Positions 52,448 to 60,768 of a stretch of DNA of 64,000 bases are shown one piece after another. Every line of letters starts with the position of its first letter. Position 1 is the first letter of the stretch. Below the pieces are notes generated by a model, which had not been told where the DNA came from, ran no database searches, and saw nothing but the letters and a program-made list of their open reading frames with translations. This DNA is from Sphingomonas hylomeconis (GTDB lineage: Bacteria > Pseudomonadota > Alphaproteobacteria > Sphingomonadales > Sphingomonadaceae). Position numbers and translations under genes: made by a program. Where the stretch lies: contig NZ_JANQBK010000010.1 of the NCBI RefSeq assembly GCF_025370105.1, positions 1 to 64,000 on the forward strand, given 5' to 3'.

Positions 52448-54091
52448 TCACTTCCGCTCCCACACCTTCTCGCCCCCCACCCAGGTTTCCTGCACCTTGG
52501 TCGCGCGCAATTCGCTCGGGCTGGCCAGCAGCGGATCGCGATCGACGATGATGAAGTCGGCGCGCTGGCCCGGTGCCAGCCGGCCGAACTTGTCCTCGGC
52601 GAACCCGGCATAGGCGCCGCCCTGCGTGAACGCCCACCAAGCCTGCTCGCGCGTCACTGCCTCTTCCGGTCGCCAGCCGCCGAACGGCTGGCCGGCGGCG
52701 TCGGTCCGGGTGAACGCCGCGGCCCAGCCGGCGAACGGATCCGGGCGCTCGACCGGATAGTCCGATCCGAACGCCAGCTTCGCGCCGTTCTTCAGCATCG
52801 AGTTCCACGCATAGGCGCCGCTCAGGCGTGCCGGCCCGAGCCGCGCCTCGGCCATCGTGCGGTCGCTGGTCTGGTGGACCGGCTGCATCGAGGCGATCGT
52901 GCCGTATTTGCCGAACCGCGGCAGATCGACCGGGTCGACGATCTGCGCATGTTCGATGCGCCAGCGCCGATCGCCCTTATAGGTGTCGGACATCGCCTCG
53001 ATCGCGTCGAGCGCCTGCAGATTGGCCTCGTCGCCGATCGCGTGCACCGCGACCTGGAACCCCTCGAGCGACGCGCGGCTCATCAGGTTGCGGATCACGT
53101 CCTCGGCCATGAAGCCAAGCCCGCGTTCCTTCGGCGCATCGCTATACGGCGCCTTGAGCCAGGCGCCGCGCGAGCCGAGCGCGCCGTCAGCGTATAGTTT
53201 CACCCCGCCGAGCCGCAGCTTGTCGCCATACAGCCACGGCGTCGGCCCGCGCCCGGCGATCTGCACCGCGGTATCGACGCTGCTGGCATAGCTCATCACG
53301 CGGACGCGCATCGCGCCGAGATCGCCCATCCGACGATAGGCCAGCCAGTCGTCGAGGCTGGTGCCCATATCGGCCGTGGCGGTGATGCCGTAGGACAACA
53401 GGATGTTCTGCGCGCGGACGAAGGCGATGTTGCGATCGCTCGGCAGGGGCTGCGGCACCGCTTTGTCGATCAGCTTCTGCGCTGCATCGACGAACACGCC
53501 GCTGGGCGCGGCGCCCGTCTTTTCGATCCGCCCGCCCGCCGGCGACACGCTCTTCGCGGTCACCCCGGCGGCCTTCATGGCGGCGCTGTTGGCCCAACCG
53601 GCATGGCCGTCGGCGCGCGACAGCCAGACCGGCAGATCGCCGACCACGGCGTCGATGTCGGCGGCAGTGGGAAAGCGGCCGAGGCCCCAGACTTCCTGGT
53701 TCCAGCCGCCGCCGAGGATCCATTTGCGGTCCGGATTGGCCTTGGCATAGGCCGCGATCTTGGCCTGTGCCTCGGCCAGGCTCTTAGTATCCGACAGGTC
53801 CAGCGCGAGGGCGCGGAAGCCCAGTTCCATGACATGGCCATGCGCATCGACGAAGCCGGGCAGCAAGGTCCGGCCCTTCATGTCCGCCCGCCAATCGAGC
53901 TTGTCGGGCCGCTTGTCGCCGCGTTGCAATAGCTTCGTCACCTTGCCGTCGGCGGACATCAGCACCCCGGTGAACTGGATCGGCTTGCCATCCTTGTCCA
54001 TCGTGATGCCGTTGACGTTGTCGACCAGCGCATCGGCCAAAGCGGGTGTGGCGAGGGCCAGCAGCGACACCGTCGCCAGTACAAAACGCAT
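52448..54091 (-). CDS. Exported YtcJ-like amidohydrolase
   Basis: 547-residue metal-dependent hydrolase. Start ATG 54089-54091 gives a signal peptide (RFVLATVSLLALATPALADA). Metal-ligand motifs: GFVDAHGHVMELGF, the Lys region GGVKLYADGALGSRGAW, His in VAVHAIGDEA, IEHAQ, and Asp in FGSDYPVERPDPF. The family includes N-substituted formamide deformylases and other amidases; substrate unknown. It overlaps the preceding dehydrogenase gene by 1 bp (TGATG), so the two are coupled. Confidence 0.88.
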   Translation of the reverse strand: MRFVLATVSLLALATPALADALVDNVNGITMDKDGKPIQFTGVLMSADGKVTKLLQRGDKRPDKLDWRADMKGRTLLPGFVDAHGHVMELGFRALALDLSDTKSLAEAQAKIAAYAKANPDRKWILGGGWNQEVWGLGRFPTAADIDAVVGDLPVWLSRADGHAGWANSAAMKAAGVTAKSVSPAGGRIEKTGAAPSGVFVDAAQKLIDKAVPQPLPSDRNIAFVRAQNILLSYGITATADMGTSLDDWLAYRRMGDLGAMRVRVMSYASSVDTAVQIAGRGPTPWLYGDKLRLGGVKLYADGALGSRGAWLKAPYSDAPKERGLGFMAEDVIRNLMSRASLEGFQVAVHAIGDEANLQALDAIEAMSDTYKGDRRWRIEHAQIVDPVDLPRFGKYGTIASMQPVHQTSDRTMAEARLGPARLSGAYAWNSMLKNGAKLAFGSDYPVERPDPFAGWAAAFTRTDAAGQPFGGWRPEEAVTREQAWWAFTQGGAYAGFAEDKFGRLAPGQRADFIIVDRDPLLASPSELRATKVQETWVGGEKVWERK

Positions 54092-54933
54092 CACTTCGGC
54101 AATCTCCTGACCAGCGCGCTCGTATCCTGTCGCGCGCCCCCCATCTTCTGCACTTCGGCATAGAATTGATCGACCAAGGCCGCGACCGGCAGCACCGCGC
54201 CGTTGCGCTTCGCCTCGTCCAGCGCAAGCCCCAGATCCTTGCGCATCCAATCCACCGCGAAGCCGAAATCGAACCGGTCCTCGCCCATCGATTGCCAGCG
54301 ATTGACCATCTGCCAGCTCTGCGCCGCGCCGCCGGAGATCGCCTCGAATACCTTGGCCAGATCGAGTTCGCTGGCCTGGGCGAAGCGCAACGCCTCGCTC
54401 ACGCCCTGCAGCACGCCGGCGATGGCGATCTGGTTGACCATCTTGGTCGTCTGCCCCGCGCCCGCCGCGCCGACATGCACGATGCGCGCGGCATAGGCGC
54501 CGAGGATCGGTTCGGCCCTGGCCATCGCTGCGGCCGACCCGCCGCACATGATCGACAGCGTGCCGTTTTCGGCACCCGCCTGCCCGCCCGAGACCGGCGC
54601 GTCGACCGACAGCGCCCGCGCCGCCGCCAGCCGCCGCGCGATTGCGGCGGATACGGTGGTGTGATCGACGAACACCGCATCGCCGCGCATCGCCGCGAAC
54701 GCGCCGTCGGTGCCCAGCGTCACCTGGGCGAGATCGTCATCGTTGCCGACACAGGTAATCACCGCGTCCTTTCCGGCCGCCGCAGCGGCCGGCGTGTCGG
54801 CGACGGCAAGGCCGGTCGCCTCCGCCTTGCCGCGCGTGCGATTATAGACGGTAACGTCATGTCCCGCCGCGGCGAGATGCCGCGCCATGGGGGCGCCCAT
54901 GACGCCGGTGCCGATGAATGCGATGTTTGCCAT
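54091..54933 (-). CDS. NAD(P)-dependent 3-hydroxyisobutyrate dehydrogenase-family protein
   Basis: 280-residue beta-hydroxyacid dehydrogenase. Nucleotide-binding IAFIGTGVMGAPMARHL, then VYNRT at the end of beta2 (Asn-Arg, hinting at NADP), substrate-binding DAPVSGGQAGAENG, and catalytic Lys in GAAGAGQTTKMVNQIA. Related enzymes reduce or oxidise tartronate semialdehyde, 3-hydroxyisobutyrate, succinic semialdehyde or glyoxylate. Divergent from the threonine deaminase gene (58 bp between starts) and coupled to the amidohydrolase gene. Confidence 0.9.
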   Translation of the reverse strand: MANIAFIGTGVMGAPMARHLAAAGHDVTVYNRTRGKAEATGLAVADTPAAAAAGKDAVITCVGNDDDLAQVTLGTDGAFAAMRGDAVFVDHTTVSAAIARRLAAARALSVDAPVSGGQAGAENGTLSIMCGGSAAAMARAEPILGAYAARIVHVGAAGAGQTTKMVNQIAIAGVLQGVSEALRFAQASELDLAKVFEAISGGAAQSWQMVNRWQSMGEDRFDFGFAVDWMRKDLGLALDEAKRNGAVLPVAALVDQFYAEVQKMGGARQDTSALVRRLPK

Positions 54934-54991
54934 GACGCCCGCGATAGTCAGTGTTTCTTCGCCGCGCCAGATGGTCTAGGCGCGCAGGCCT

Positions 54992-56224
54992 ATGGCAAGT
55001 CTTCCGCTCTCCTCCGCCCTGCCCGTAACAATCGACGATGTGCACGCAGCGCACGCGCGGATCCGCGACCAGATCGTGCACACGCCGACCTTCATCAGCC
55101 GCACGCTGAGCGGGCTGACCGGCGCGACCGTCTATCTCAAGTTCGAGAACCTGCAATTCACCGCGGCCTATAAGGAGCGCGGCGCGCTCAACACGCTGCT
55201 GCAACTGCCCGCCGGCACGCCCGGCGTGATTGCCGCCTCGGCCGGCAACCATGCGCAAGGCCTGGCCTATCACGCGCATCGCCTGGGCATCCCGGCGACG
55301 ATCGTCATGCCGACCACTACGCCGACCGTGAAGGTCACGCAGACCGAGGGCCACCATGCCACCGTCGTGCTGCACGGCGAAACCTATGATGCGGCCTATG
55401 CCCATGCCCGCGAGCTCGAGGCGGTCAACGGCCTGACTTTCGTCCACCCGTTCGACGACGTCCGGGTCATCGCGGGCCAGGGCACCGTCGCGCTCGAAAT
55501 GCTCGCCGACGTGCCGTCGATCGACACGCTGATCACGCCGATCGGCGGCGGCGGGCTGATCTCCGGCATGGCGACGGTCGCGCGCGCCGCCGGTCGCCCG
55601 ATCGACGTGATCGGCGTCGAGGCGGAACTGTACCCGTCGATGTACAACCGCATCAACGGCACCGACATGCCGTGCGCCGGCGACACACTGGCCGAGGGCA
55701 TCGCGGTCAAGGAACCGGGCGCGATCACCAGCGGCATGGTTGCCGCGCTGGTCGACGATATCGTGCTGGTCAGCGAACGCAGCCTCGAACAGGCGGTCAG
55801 CCTGTTGCTGCAGATCGAGAAGACCGTGGTCGAGGGCGCCGGTGCCGCCGGCCTGGCCGCCTTGCTGCAGCATCCCGAGCGCTTTAAGGGCAAGACGGTG
55901 GGCGTGATCCTCTGCGGCGGCAATATCGACACGCGCCTGCTCGCCAACGTCCTGCTGCGCGATCTGGCGCGCTCCGGCCGCCTCGCCCGGCTGCGGATCC
56001 GGCTGCAGGACCAGCCCGGCGCGCTGTTCAACGTCGCGCGCATCTTCGATCAGCAGCGCGTCAACATCATCGAAATCTATCACCAGCGGGTCTTCACCAC
56101 GCTGCCGGCCAAGGGCCTGATCACCGACATCGAATGCGAGACACGCGATCGCGCGCATCTCGATCGGCTGATGGCCGCGCTCAACCAGGCGGGTTACGAG
56201 GCCAGTCCGGTGGAGCTCGCCTAG
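54992..56224 (+). CDS. ilvA: Threonine ammonia-lyase (threonine deaminase)
   Basis: PLP enzyme converting L-threonine to 2-oxobutanoate and ammonia, first step toward isoleucine. 410 residues: PLP-binding Lys61 in QFTAAYKERGALNT, the phosphate-binding GGGGLISGMATVA, and SAGNHAQGLAYHA. The C-terminal 75 residues (LARLRIRLQDQPGALFNVAR) form a single ACT-like domain, as in the short IlvA/TdcB-like form; feedback by isoleucine is possible but not certain, so a catabolic role cannot be excluded. Confidence 0.92.
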   Translation: MASLPLSSALPVTIDDVHAAHARIRDQIVHTPTFISRTLSGLTGATVYLKFENLQFTAAYKERGALNTLLQLPAGTPGVIAASAGNHAQGLAYHAHRLGIPATIVMPTTTPTVKVTQTEGHHATVVLHGETYDAAYAHARELEAVNGLTFVHPFDDVRVIAGQGTVALEMLADVPSIDTLITPIGGGGLISGMATVARAAGRPIDVIGVEAELYPSMYNRINGTDMPCAGDTLAEGIAVKEPGAITSGMVAALVDDIVLVSERSLEQAVSLLLQIEKTVVEGAGAAGLAALLQHPERFKGKTVGVILCGGNIDTRLLANVLLRDLARSGRLARLRIRLQDQPGALFNVARIFDQQRVNIIEIYHQRVFTTLPAKGLITDIECETRDRAHLDRLMAALNQAGYEASPVELA

Positions 56225-56531
56225 CCGCCCCCCGGCGGCGCTCACGTGCAACGCGCCAGGCGGAATCGGGCGTGCGACGAAGCGAATCGATGCACGCTTC
56301 CCGTCGCCTGCCGAGTCCGCTAGATTCAGCATGTTGGGGTAAGGCGTTCCGTACATCGACGATCCATCAGGCGCGCCATCGCGCCGCGCGCCTTGCCGCG
56401 ATTTCCCAACAAATATCGATAATATCGCGTTAACCCCCAATCATGGTAAAGCCGCTTTTCATCATGAGAGAAGCGATTCATAACGGCCTCAAGCCGCATG
56501 ATCTCGCGGCACCAAAAGGGGGCCACCGGCG
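56225..56531. other. 307-bp gap between ilvA and bpt
   Basis: No RNA gene or repeat recognised. The second half (56330-56480) is richer in A+T than the neighbourhood and contains the possible small gene at 56326-56481 on the minus strand. The bpt promoter should lie here, but no clear consensus is visible. Confidence 0.4.
56326..56481 (-). CDS. Possible 51-residue small basic protein
   Basis: Short open frame starting ATG 56479-56481 with a good GAGG Shine-Dalgarno five bases upstream. The product (MNRFSHDEKRLYHDWGLTRY, then a Tyr/Arg-rich stretch and LMDRRCTERLTPTC at the end) is very basic. Its codons end in A/T more often than those of its neighbours, so it may be a recent acquisition or merely chance. 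No family recognised. Divergent from bpt. Confidence 0.33.
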   Translation of the reverse strand: MNRFSHDEKRLYHDWGLTRYYRYLLGNRGKARGAMARLMDRRCTERLTPTC

Positions 56532-57320
56532 GTGACTGCGCCATTTCGTTTTCCACGCTTTTTCGTAACCAGCCCGGCCCCCTGCCCGTATCTGCCGGGC
56601 CGGCAGGAACGGAAGGTGTTCACCGAACTGAACGGGCCGCATGCCGGCGAACTGAACGATGCGCTCGGCCGGATCGGGTTCCGGCGCAGCCAGTCGGTCG
56701 CCTATCGCCCGAGTTGTGCGGGCTGCACGGCATGCGTCTCGGTGCGCGTGATCGCCTCGGCCTTCGCGGCCAATGCCACGCAGCGCAAGCTGATCAAACG
56801 CCTGTCGACGCTGGAGGTCGCCGCCTGCCGCCCGTGGGCGACCGACGAGCAATTCCAGTTGCTGCGCCGCTATCTTGCCGCGCGGCATCCCGGCGGTGGC
56901 ATGGCCGGCATGGACGAGAGCGATTATGCCGACATGGTCGAGCATTCGCCGGTCAACAGCTTCATCGTCGAATATCGCGAAGCGCCGGTCGACGGCCGAC
57001 CGGGAAAATTGGTCGGCTGCTGCCTGACCGACCAGCAGGCCGATGGCCTGTCGATGATCTACAGCTTCTTCGACGCCGACGTCGCGGGCCTCGGCAACTA
57101 TATCATCATGGACCATATCCTGCGCGCGCGCGCGGTCGGGCTCGCCTATGTCTATCTCGGCTATTGGGTGAAGGGTTCGGCGCGGATGGAGTACAAGACG
57201 CGCTATCAGCCGCTCGAAGTGCTCGGGCCGTCGGGCTGGACGCTGCTGCCGCCGGAAGAGATCGCCGCGGTCGCGCTCTCGCCGCAGCGCCAGGCTGCGC
57301 TGGAACGCGAACTGGCCTGA
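56532..57320 (+). CDS. bpt: Aspartate/glutamate leucyltransferase (arginyl-transferase family)
   Basis: N-end-rule enzyme that attaches Leu from Leu-tRNA to N-terminal Asp or Glu, marking proteins for ClpS/ClpAP. 262 residues: the N-terminal ATE_N domain with [17 protein letters not shown] and [16 protein letters not shown] (conserved cysteines), and the GNAT-like ATE_C domain with [21 protein letters not shown] and [15 protein letters not shown]. Start is a GTG at 56532 ([10 protein letters not shown]), consistent with family length. Confidence 0.92.
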   Translation: MTAPFRFPRFFVTSPAPCPYLPGRQERKVFTELNGPHAGELNDALGRIGFRRSQSVAYRPSCAGCTACVSVRVIASAFAANATQRKLIKRLSTLEVAACRPWATDEQFQLLRRYLAARHPGGGMAGMDESDYADMVEHSPVNSFIVEYREAPVDGRPGKLVGCCLTDQQADGLSMIYSFFDADVAGLGNYIIMDHILRARAVGLAYVYLGYWVKGSARMEYKTRYQPLEVLGPSGWTLLPPEEIAAVALSPQRQAALERELA

Positions 57321-57359
57321 GGGAGGCGACCGGGCGTGGGTTGCCGGACCCGCGCGCGC

Positions 57360-58172
57360 TCAATCGGACGCCGGCGCCACCGTCACATCGACATCCATTT
57401 CCTCGTCGCCCTCGCCGAGCCGCGACCCCGCGACCGCGGCCGCGCCCGCCGCATCGAGCGCCACCGCGACGCGCACATAGGCCTCGTCCGCCGACCGGCC
57501 GGCGGACGGATCGAACGCCACCCAGCCCAGCCCCGCGACATAGGCCTCGGCCCAGCCATGCGGCGCCGGTCGATGCTCGCCGCCGAACGCGAACCGGCTA
57601 TAGCCCGATACGTAGCGGGCCGGCACGCCAAGCGTGCGCGCTGCGGCAATGAATACATGCGCCATGTCGCGCGGCGTCGCCCGATCCAGCGCGAAGGCCT
57701 GCGCGGCGGTGCGCCCCGTCACCGGCCGGTCGCGATCGGCGACGAAGCGGGCGTTGAGCGCGAGATTCAGGCGGTGCAGTCGACCGACCAGATCGGTGCC
57801 GGCGGACACCGCCGACGCAGTGAAATCGGCGATCGCCGCAGTCGCCAGCGTCAGCGGCGTCGCGCGCAAAAACAAGGCCGGGGGCAGCACCTCGTGCGCG
57901 CCATGCACCACGCCATCGGCGCTGTTGGTCAGCACCTCGCCTGACACGGCGATCTCGATACTGTCGATCGGCCCCGCCACGTACAGCATCGTCACCTTGT
58001 TGCCGAACCCGTCGCGCCCCGGCCGCAGCCGCGCATCGCAATCGACGTGCAGGTGCCATGACGCCACCGTCTGGTCGTGGGTATCTTCGGGCGTCAGACG
58101 CAGCATCTGCGTGAGCCGCCCCTGCGGCACCGAGAAACGATAGATCGTGTGATGATCGATGCTGAGCCGCAT
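57360..58172 (-). CDS. Transglutaminase-like protein lacking the catalytic cysteine
   Basis: 270 residues with an N-terminal beta-sandwich (LSIDHHTIYRFSVPQGRLTQ) and a transglutaminase core. The usual GVCQDFAH active-site segment reads ATPRDMAH (165-172), so the nucleophilic Cys is replaced by Pro167. The following helix and strand (IAAARTLGVPARYVSGY), the His of HGWAEAY (205) and the Asp of VAFDPSAG (221) are kept. The fold is therefore preserved but thiol catalysis is not expected; a binding or altered catalytic role is more likely. The start overlaps the alpha-E gene by 1 bp (TGATG). Confidence 0.88.
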   Translation of the reverse strand: MRLSIDHHTIYRFSVPQGRLTQMLRLTPEDTHDQTVASWHLHVDCDARLRPGRDGFGNKVTMLYVAGPIDSIEIAVSGEVLTNSADGVVHGAHEVLPPALFLRATPLTLATAAIADFTASAVSAGTDLVGRLHRLNLALNARFVADRDRPVTGRTAAQAFALDRATPRDMAHVFIAAARTLGVPARYVSGYSRFAFGGEHRPAPHGWAEAYVAGLGWVAFDPSAGRSADEAYVRVAVALDAAGAAAVAGSRLGEGDEEMDVDVTVAPASD

Positions 58173-59107
58173 CAGCCGAACTTGAACTGGCGGCCGATCG
58201 CCTCGTGGAGCAGATCGTTTTCTGACAGAAACGCCTGCAGATATTGATGCAGCCCGCTGACGATCACTTCCCCCGTGCGCGTCTTGGCCATTCGCATGTG
58301 GCGCATCCGCGCCATGCGGTCAGCCTCGCCATGCAGCCCGGTGCGCTTGGCGAGCCGGGCGAGAATGTCGACCGTCTCTTCGACCGATGCGGCGAGGCTG
58401 CGCGGCAATTCGTGCCGCGCGATCAGCAGATCGATCACGTTGGCCGGCTTCAACCCTTCAGAATAGAGCCAGCGATAGGCCGTCACGGCCGAGACGGTCT
58501 GCAGGATCGTGGTCCACTGGTCGCGATCGACCACGCCGCCGACGCGTTCCCCCTCCGGCAGCAGCAGGTGATATTTCACGTCGAGCAGCCGCGCGGTATT
58601 GTCGGCACGCTCCACCGCCTGCCCCAGGCGGATGAACTGCGTCGTCTCGTTGCGCAGCATCTTGTGGATCGCGCCCTCGAACCCGCGCGCCTCGGTCTGC
58701 ACCGCTTCGACCAGATTGAGCGTCGCCACCGCGCCGCCCACGCTCGCGCGTTTGTCGAACACCAGCCAGGCGCGATTGACCGCGGTCCACGCCTCGCGCG
58801 TCAGCGCCGTGCGCACCGCGCGGGCGTTGTTGCGCGCCATATCCAGGCAGCGCACGATCGATCCCTGGTGGCTGCTGTCGATGGTCAGGAAATGCGCGAC
58901 GTTCTTCTGCGACACTTCGCCCGGCGTCTGGTCGAACGCGGTGTCCGTCTCGGTCACGCGCAGCGCGCTGACCCACGCCGCCTCGCCTGCCGGGCGCGGC
59001 GACAGCACGTCGAGCCGCACCGTCGCCTCGACCAGCCGCGCGACGAAATCCGCCCGCTCGATATAGCGCCCCAGCCAGTAGAGGGACGATGCGGTGCGCG
59101 ACAGCAT
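58172..59107 (-). CDS. Alpha-E domain protein (DUF403)
   Basis: 311 residues from ATG 59105-59107 (MLSRTASSLYWLGRYIERAD), with an alternative ATG two codons upstream. All-helical protein; the motif YWLGRYIERAD and the repeated AVERADNTARLLDVKYH define the alpha-E family. Such proteins are regularly encoded between a circularly permuted ATP-grasp enzyme and a transglutaminase-like protein, as here, and are proposed to take part in peptide synthesis or modification. The biochemical role is unknown. Confidence 0.92.
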   Translation of the reverse strand: MLSRTASSLYWLGRYIERADFVARLVEATVRLDVLSPRPAGEAAWVSALRVTETDTAFDQTPGEVSQKNVAHFLTIDSSHQGSIVRCLDMARNNARAVRTALTREAWTAVNRAWLVFDKRASVGGAVATLNLVEAVQTEARGFEGAIHKMLRNETTQFIRLGQAVERADNTARLLDVKYHLLLPEGERVGGVVDRDQWTTILQTVSAVTAYRWLYSEGLKPANVIDLLIARHELPRSLAASVEETVDILARLAKRTGLHGEADRMARMRHMRMAKTRTGEVIVSGLHQYLQAFLSENDLLHEAIGRQFKFG

Positions 59108-59123
59108 CAGCATGCGCGCGCCC

Positions 59124-60620
59124 TCACTGCTGCTGCCCCTGCGTCATGCCGCCCATCGTCTGGCTCTGCGCCATCGGCGGGCGTTGCCCCTGCCCGTCCA
59201 TCAATACGAAACTATCCTTCGTGCCGCCGCCCTGCGACGAATTGACCACCAGCGACCCGGGCTTGAGCGCGACGCGCGTCAGGCCGCCGGGGACGACCTG
59301 TACCCCCTTCGACCCGGTCAGAACGAACGGCCGGAAATCGACATGCCGCGGCGCGAGGCCACTGTCGGCGAGCGTCGGCACGGTCGACAGTGCGAGCGTC
59401 GGCTGCGCGATATAGCGTTCCGGTTCGGCGATCAGCGCGGCGCGGAAATCCTCGATCTCCTGTTTGGACGCGGTCGGCCCGACCAGCATGCCATAGCCGC
59501 CCGATCCGTCGACCAGCTTGACCACCACCTTGTCGAGATTATCGAGCACGTATTTCAACGCCTGCGGCTCGCGGCACCGCCAGGTCTCGACATTGGGCAG
59601 CTTGGCTTCGCCGCCGGAGTAGAATTTCACGATCTCGGGCATGTAGCTGTAGATCGCCTTGTCATCGGCGATGCCGTTGCCCGGTGCGTTGAGCAGCGCG
59701 ACATTGCCCGCCGCATAGGCCGCAATCAGGCCGGGCACGCCGAGCATCGAATCCGGCCGGAACACCAAAGGATCGAGATAATCGTCGTCGATCCGACGGT
59801 AGATGACGTCGACGCGCACCATCCCGCCGATCGTGCGCATCCACACGATATCGTCATCGACCACCAGATCGGCCGCCTCGACCAGCTCGATGCCCATCGA
59901 ATCCGCCAGGAAAGAATGCTCATAATAGGCCGAATTGTAATGGCCTGGCGTCAGCACGACGCAGACCGGGTTCATGGCGCCATGCGGCGCCACCGACTTC
60001 ATCGTCTCGAGCAGGCGATCGGGATAGGAATCGACCGCGGCGACGCGGAATTCGCGGAACAGCTCGGGGCACAGCCGCAGCATCGCCTCGCGATTTTCCA
60101 GCATGTAGCTGACTCCCGAGGGCGTGCGTGCATTATCCTCCAGCACGAAGAAATCGTCCGGCCCGGTGCGCACCAGATCGATCCCGCAGATATGCGCCCA
60201 GATACCGTGCGGCGGGCGCATGCCGGCGATTTCGGGGCGAAACTGCGCGTTGCCGAAGATCAGATCGGGCGGCAGCACGCCCGCATCGAGGATTTTCCGG
60301 GCGCCGTAAATATCGTCGAGAAACGCGTTGATCGCCTCAACCCGCTGCACCAGCCCCTCGGACAGGCGGCGCCATTCGTCCGCCAGGAAGATGCGTGGGA
60401 CGATATCGAACGGGATGATCCGCTCGCTGGCGTCGCTTTCGCCGTACACCGCGAAGGTGATGCCCAATTGCCGGAACGTCGCCTCGGCGCTTTCCTGGCG
60501 GCGGCGGAGTTCGTGCGCCGGCGTGTCCTCGATCCACTGGCCGAGCGCGGCCATTTCCGGGCGGGGCGTGGTGCTCCCCCCACATCCCATTATTTCGTCG
60601 AACGCTTGGCCATTCCCCAT
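59124..60620 (-). CDS. Circularly permuted ATP-grasp type 2 protein (DUF404/DUF407)
   Basis: 498 residues from ATG 60618-60620 (MGNGQAFDEIMGCGG); a GTG at 60680 would add 20 residues, and the start is uncertain. Conserved blocks: GIWAHICGIDLVRTGPDDFF, VLEDNARTPSGVSYMLENRE (metal/ATP-binding Glu and Asn), VVVKLVDGSGGYGMLVGP, and SLVVNSSQGGGTKDSFVL. These proteins are predicted ATP-dependent carboxylate-amine ligases forming amide bonds. Ends in a Gln/Met-rich tail (QTMGGMTQGQQQ). It is 16 bp upstream of the alpha-E gene in transcript order. Confidence 0.92.
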   Translation of the reverse strand: MGNGQAFDEIMGCGGSTTPRPEMAALGQWIEDTPAHELRRRQESAEATFRQLGITFAVYGESDASERIIPFDIVPRIFLADEWRRLSEGLVQRVEAINAFLDDIYGARKILDAGVLPPDLIFGNAQFRPEIAGMRPPHGIWAHICGIDLVRTGPDDFFVLEDNARTPSGVSYMLENREAMLRLCPELFREFRVAAVDSYPDRLLETMKSVAPHGAMNPVCVVLTPGHYNSAYYEHSFLADSMGIELVEAADLVVDDDIVWMRTIGGMVRVDVIYRRIDDDYLDPLVFRPDSMLGVPGLIAAYAAGNVALLNAPGNGIADDKAIYSYMPEIVKFYSGGEAKLPNVETWRCREPQALKYVLDNLDKVVVKLVDGSGGYGMLVGPTASKQEIEDFRAALIAEPERYIAQPTLALSTVPTLADSGLAPRHVDFRPFVLTGSKGVQVVPGGLTRVALKPGSLVVNSSQGGGTKDSFVLMDGQGQRPPMAQSQTMGGMTQGQQQ

Positions 60621-60768
60621 CGGATCGTAATGCCCCCGTATCGATTGGGTTCCATGCTGGAACGGATTGCTGCGCTGCACAAGCGGCAGCGAGCAGAAAT
60701 GTGCGGGGGCACCATTTCATCCGCTACTGCATAAGCGAAGCCCTGCCCGCCCGGGCAGAGCGCGCTAC

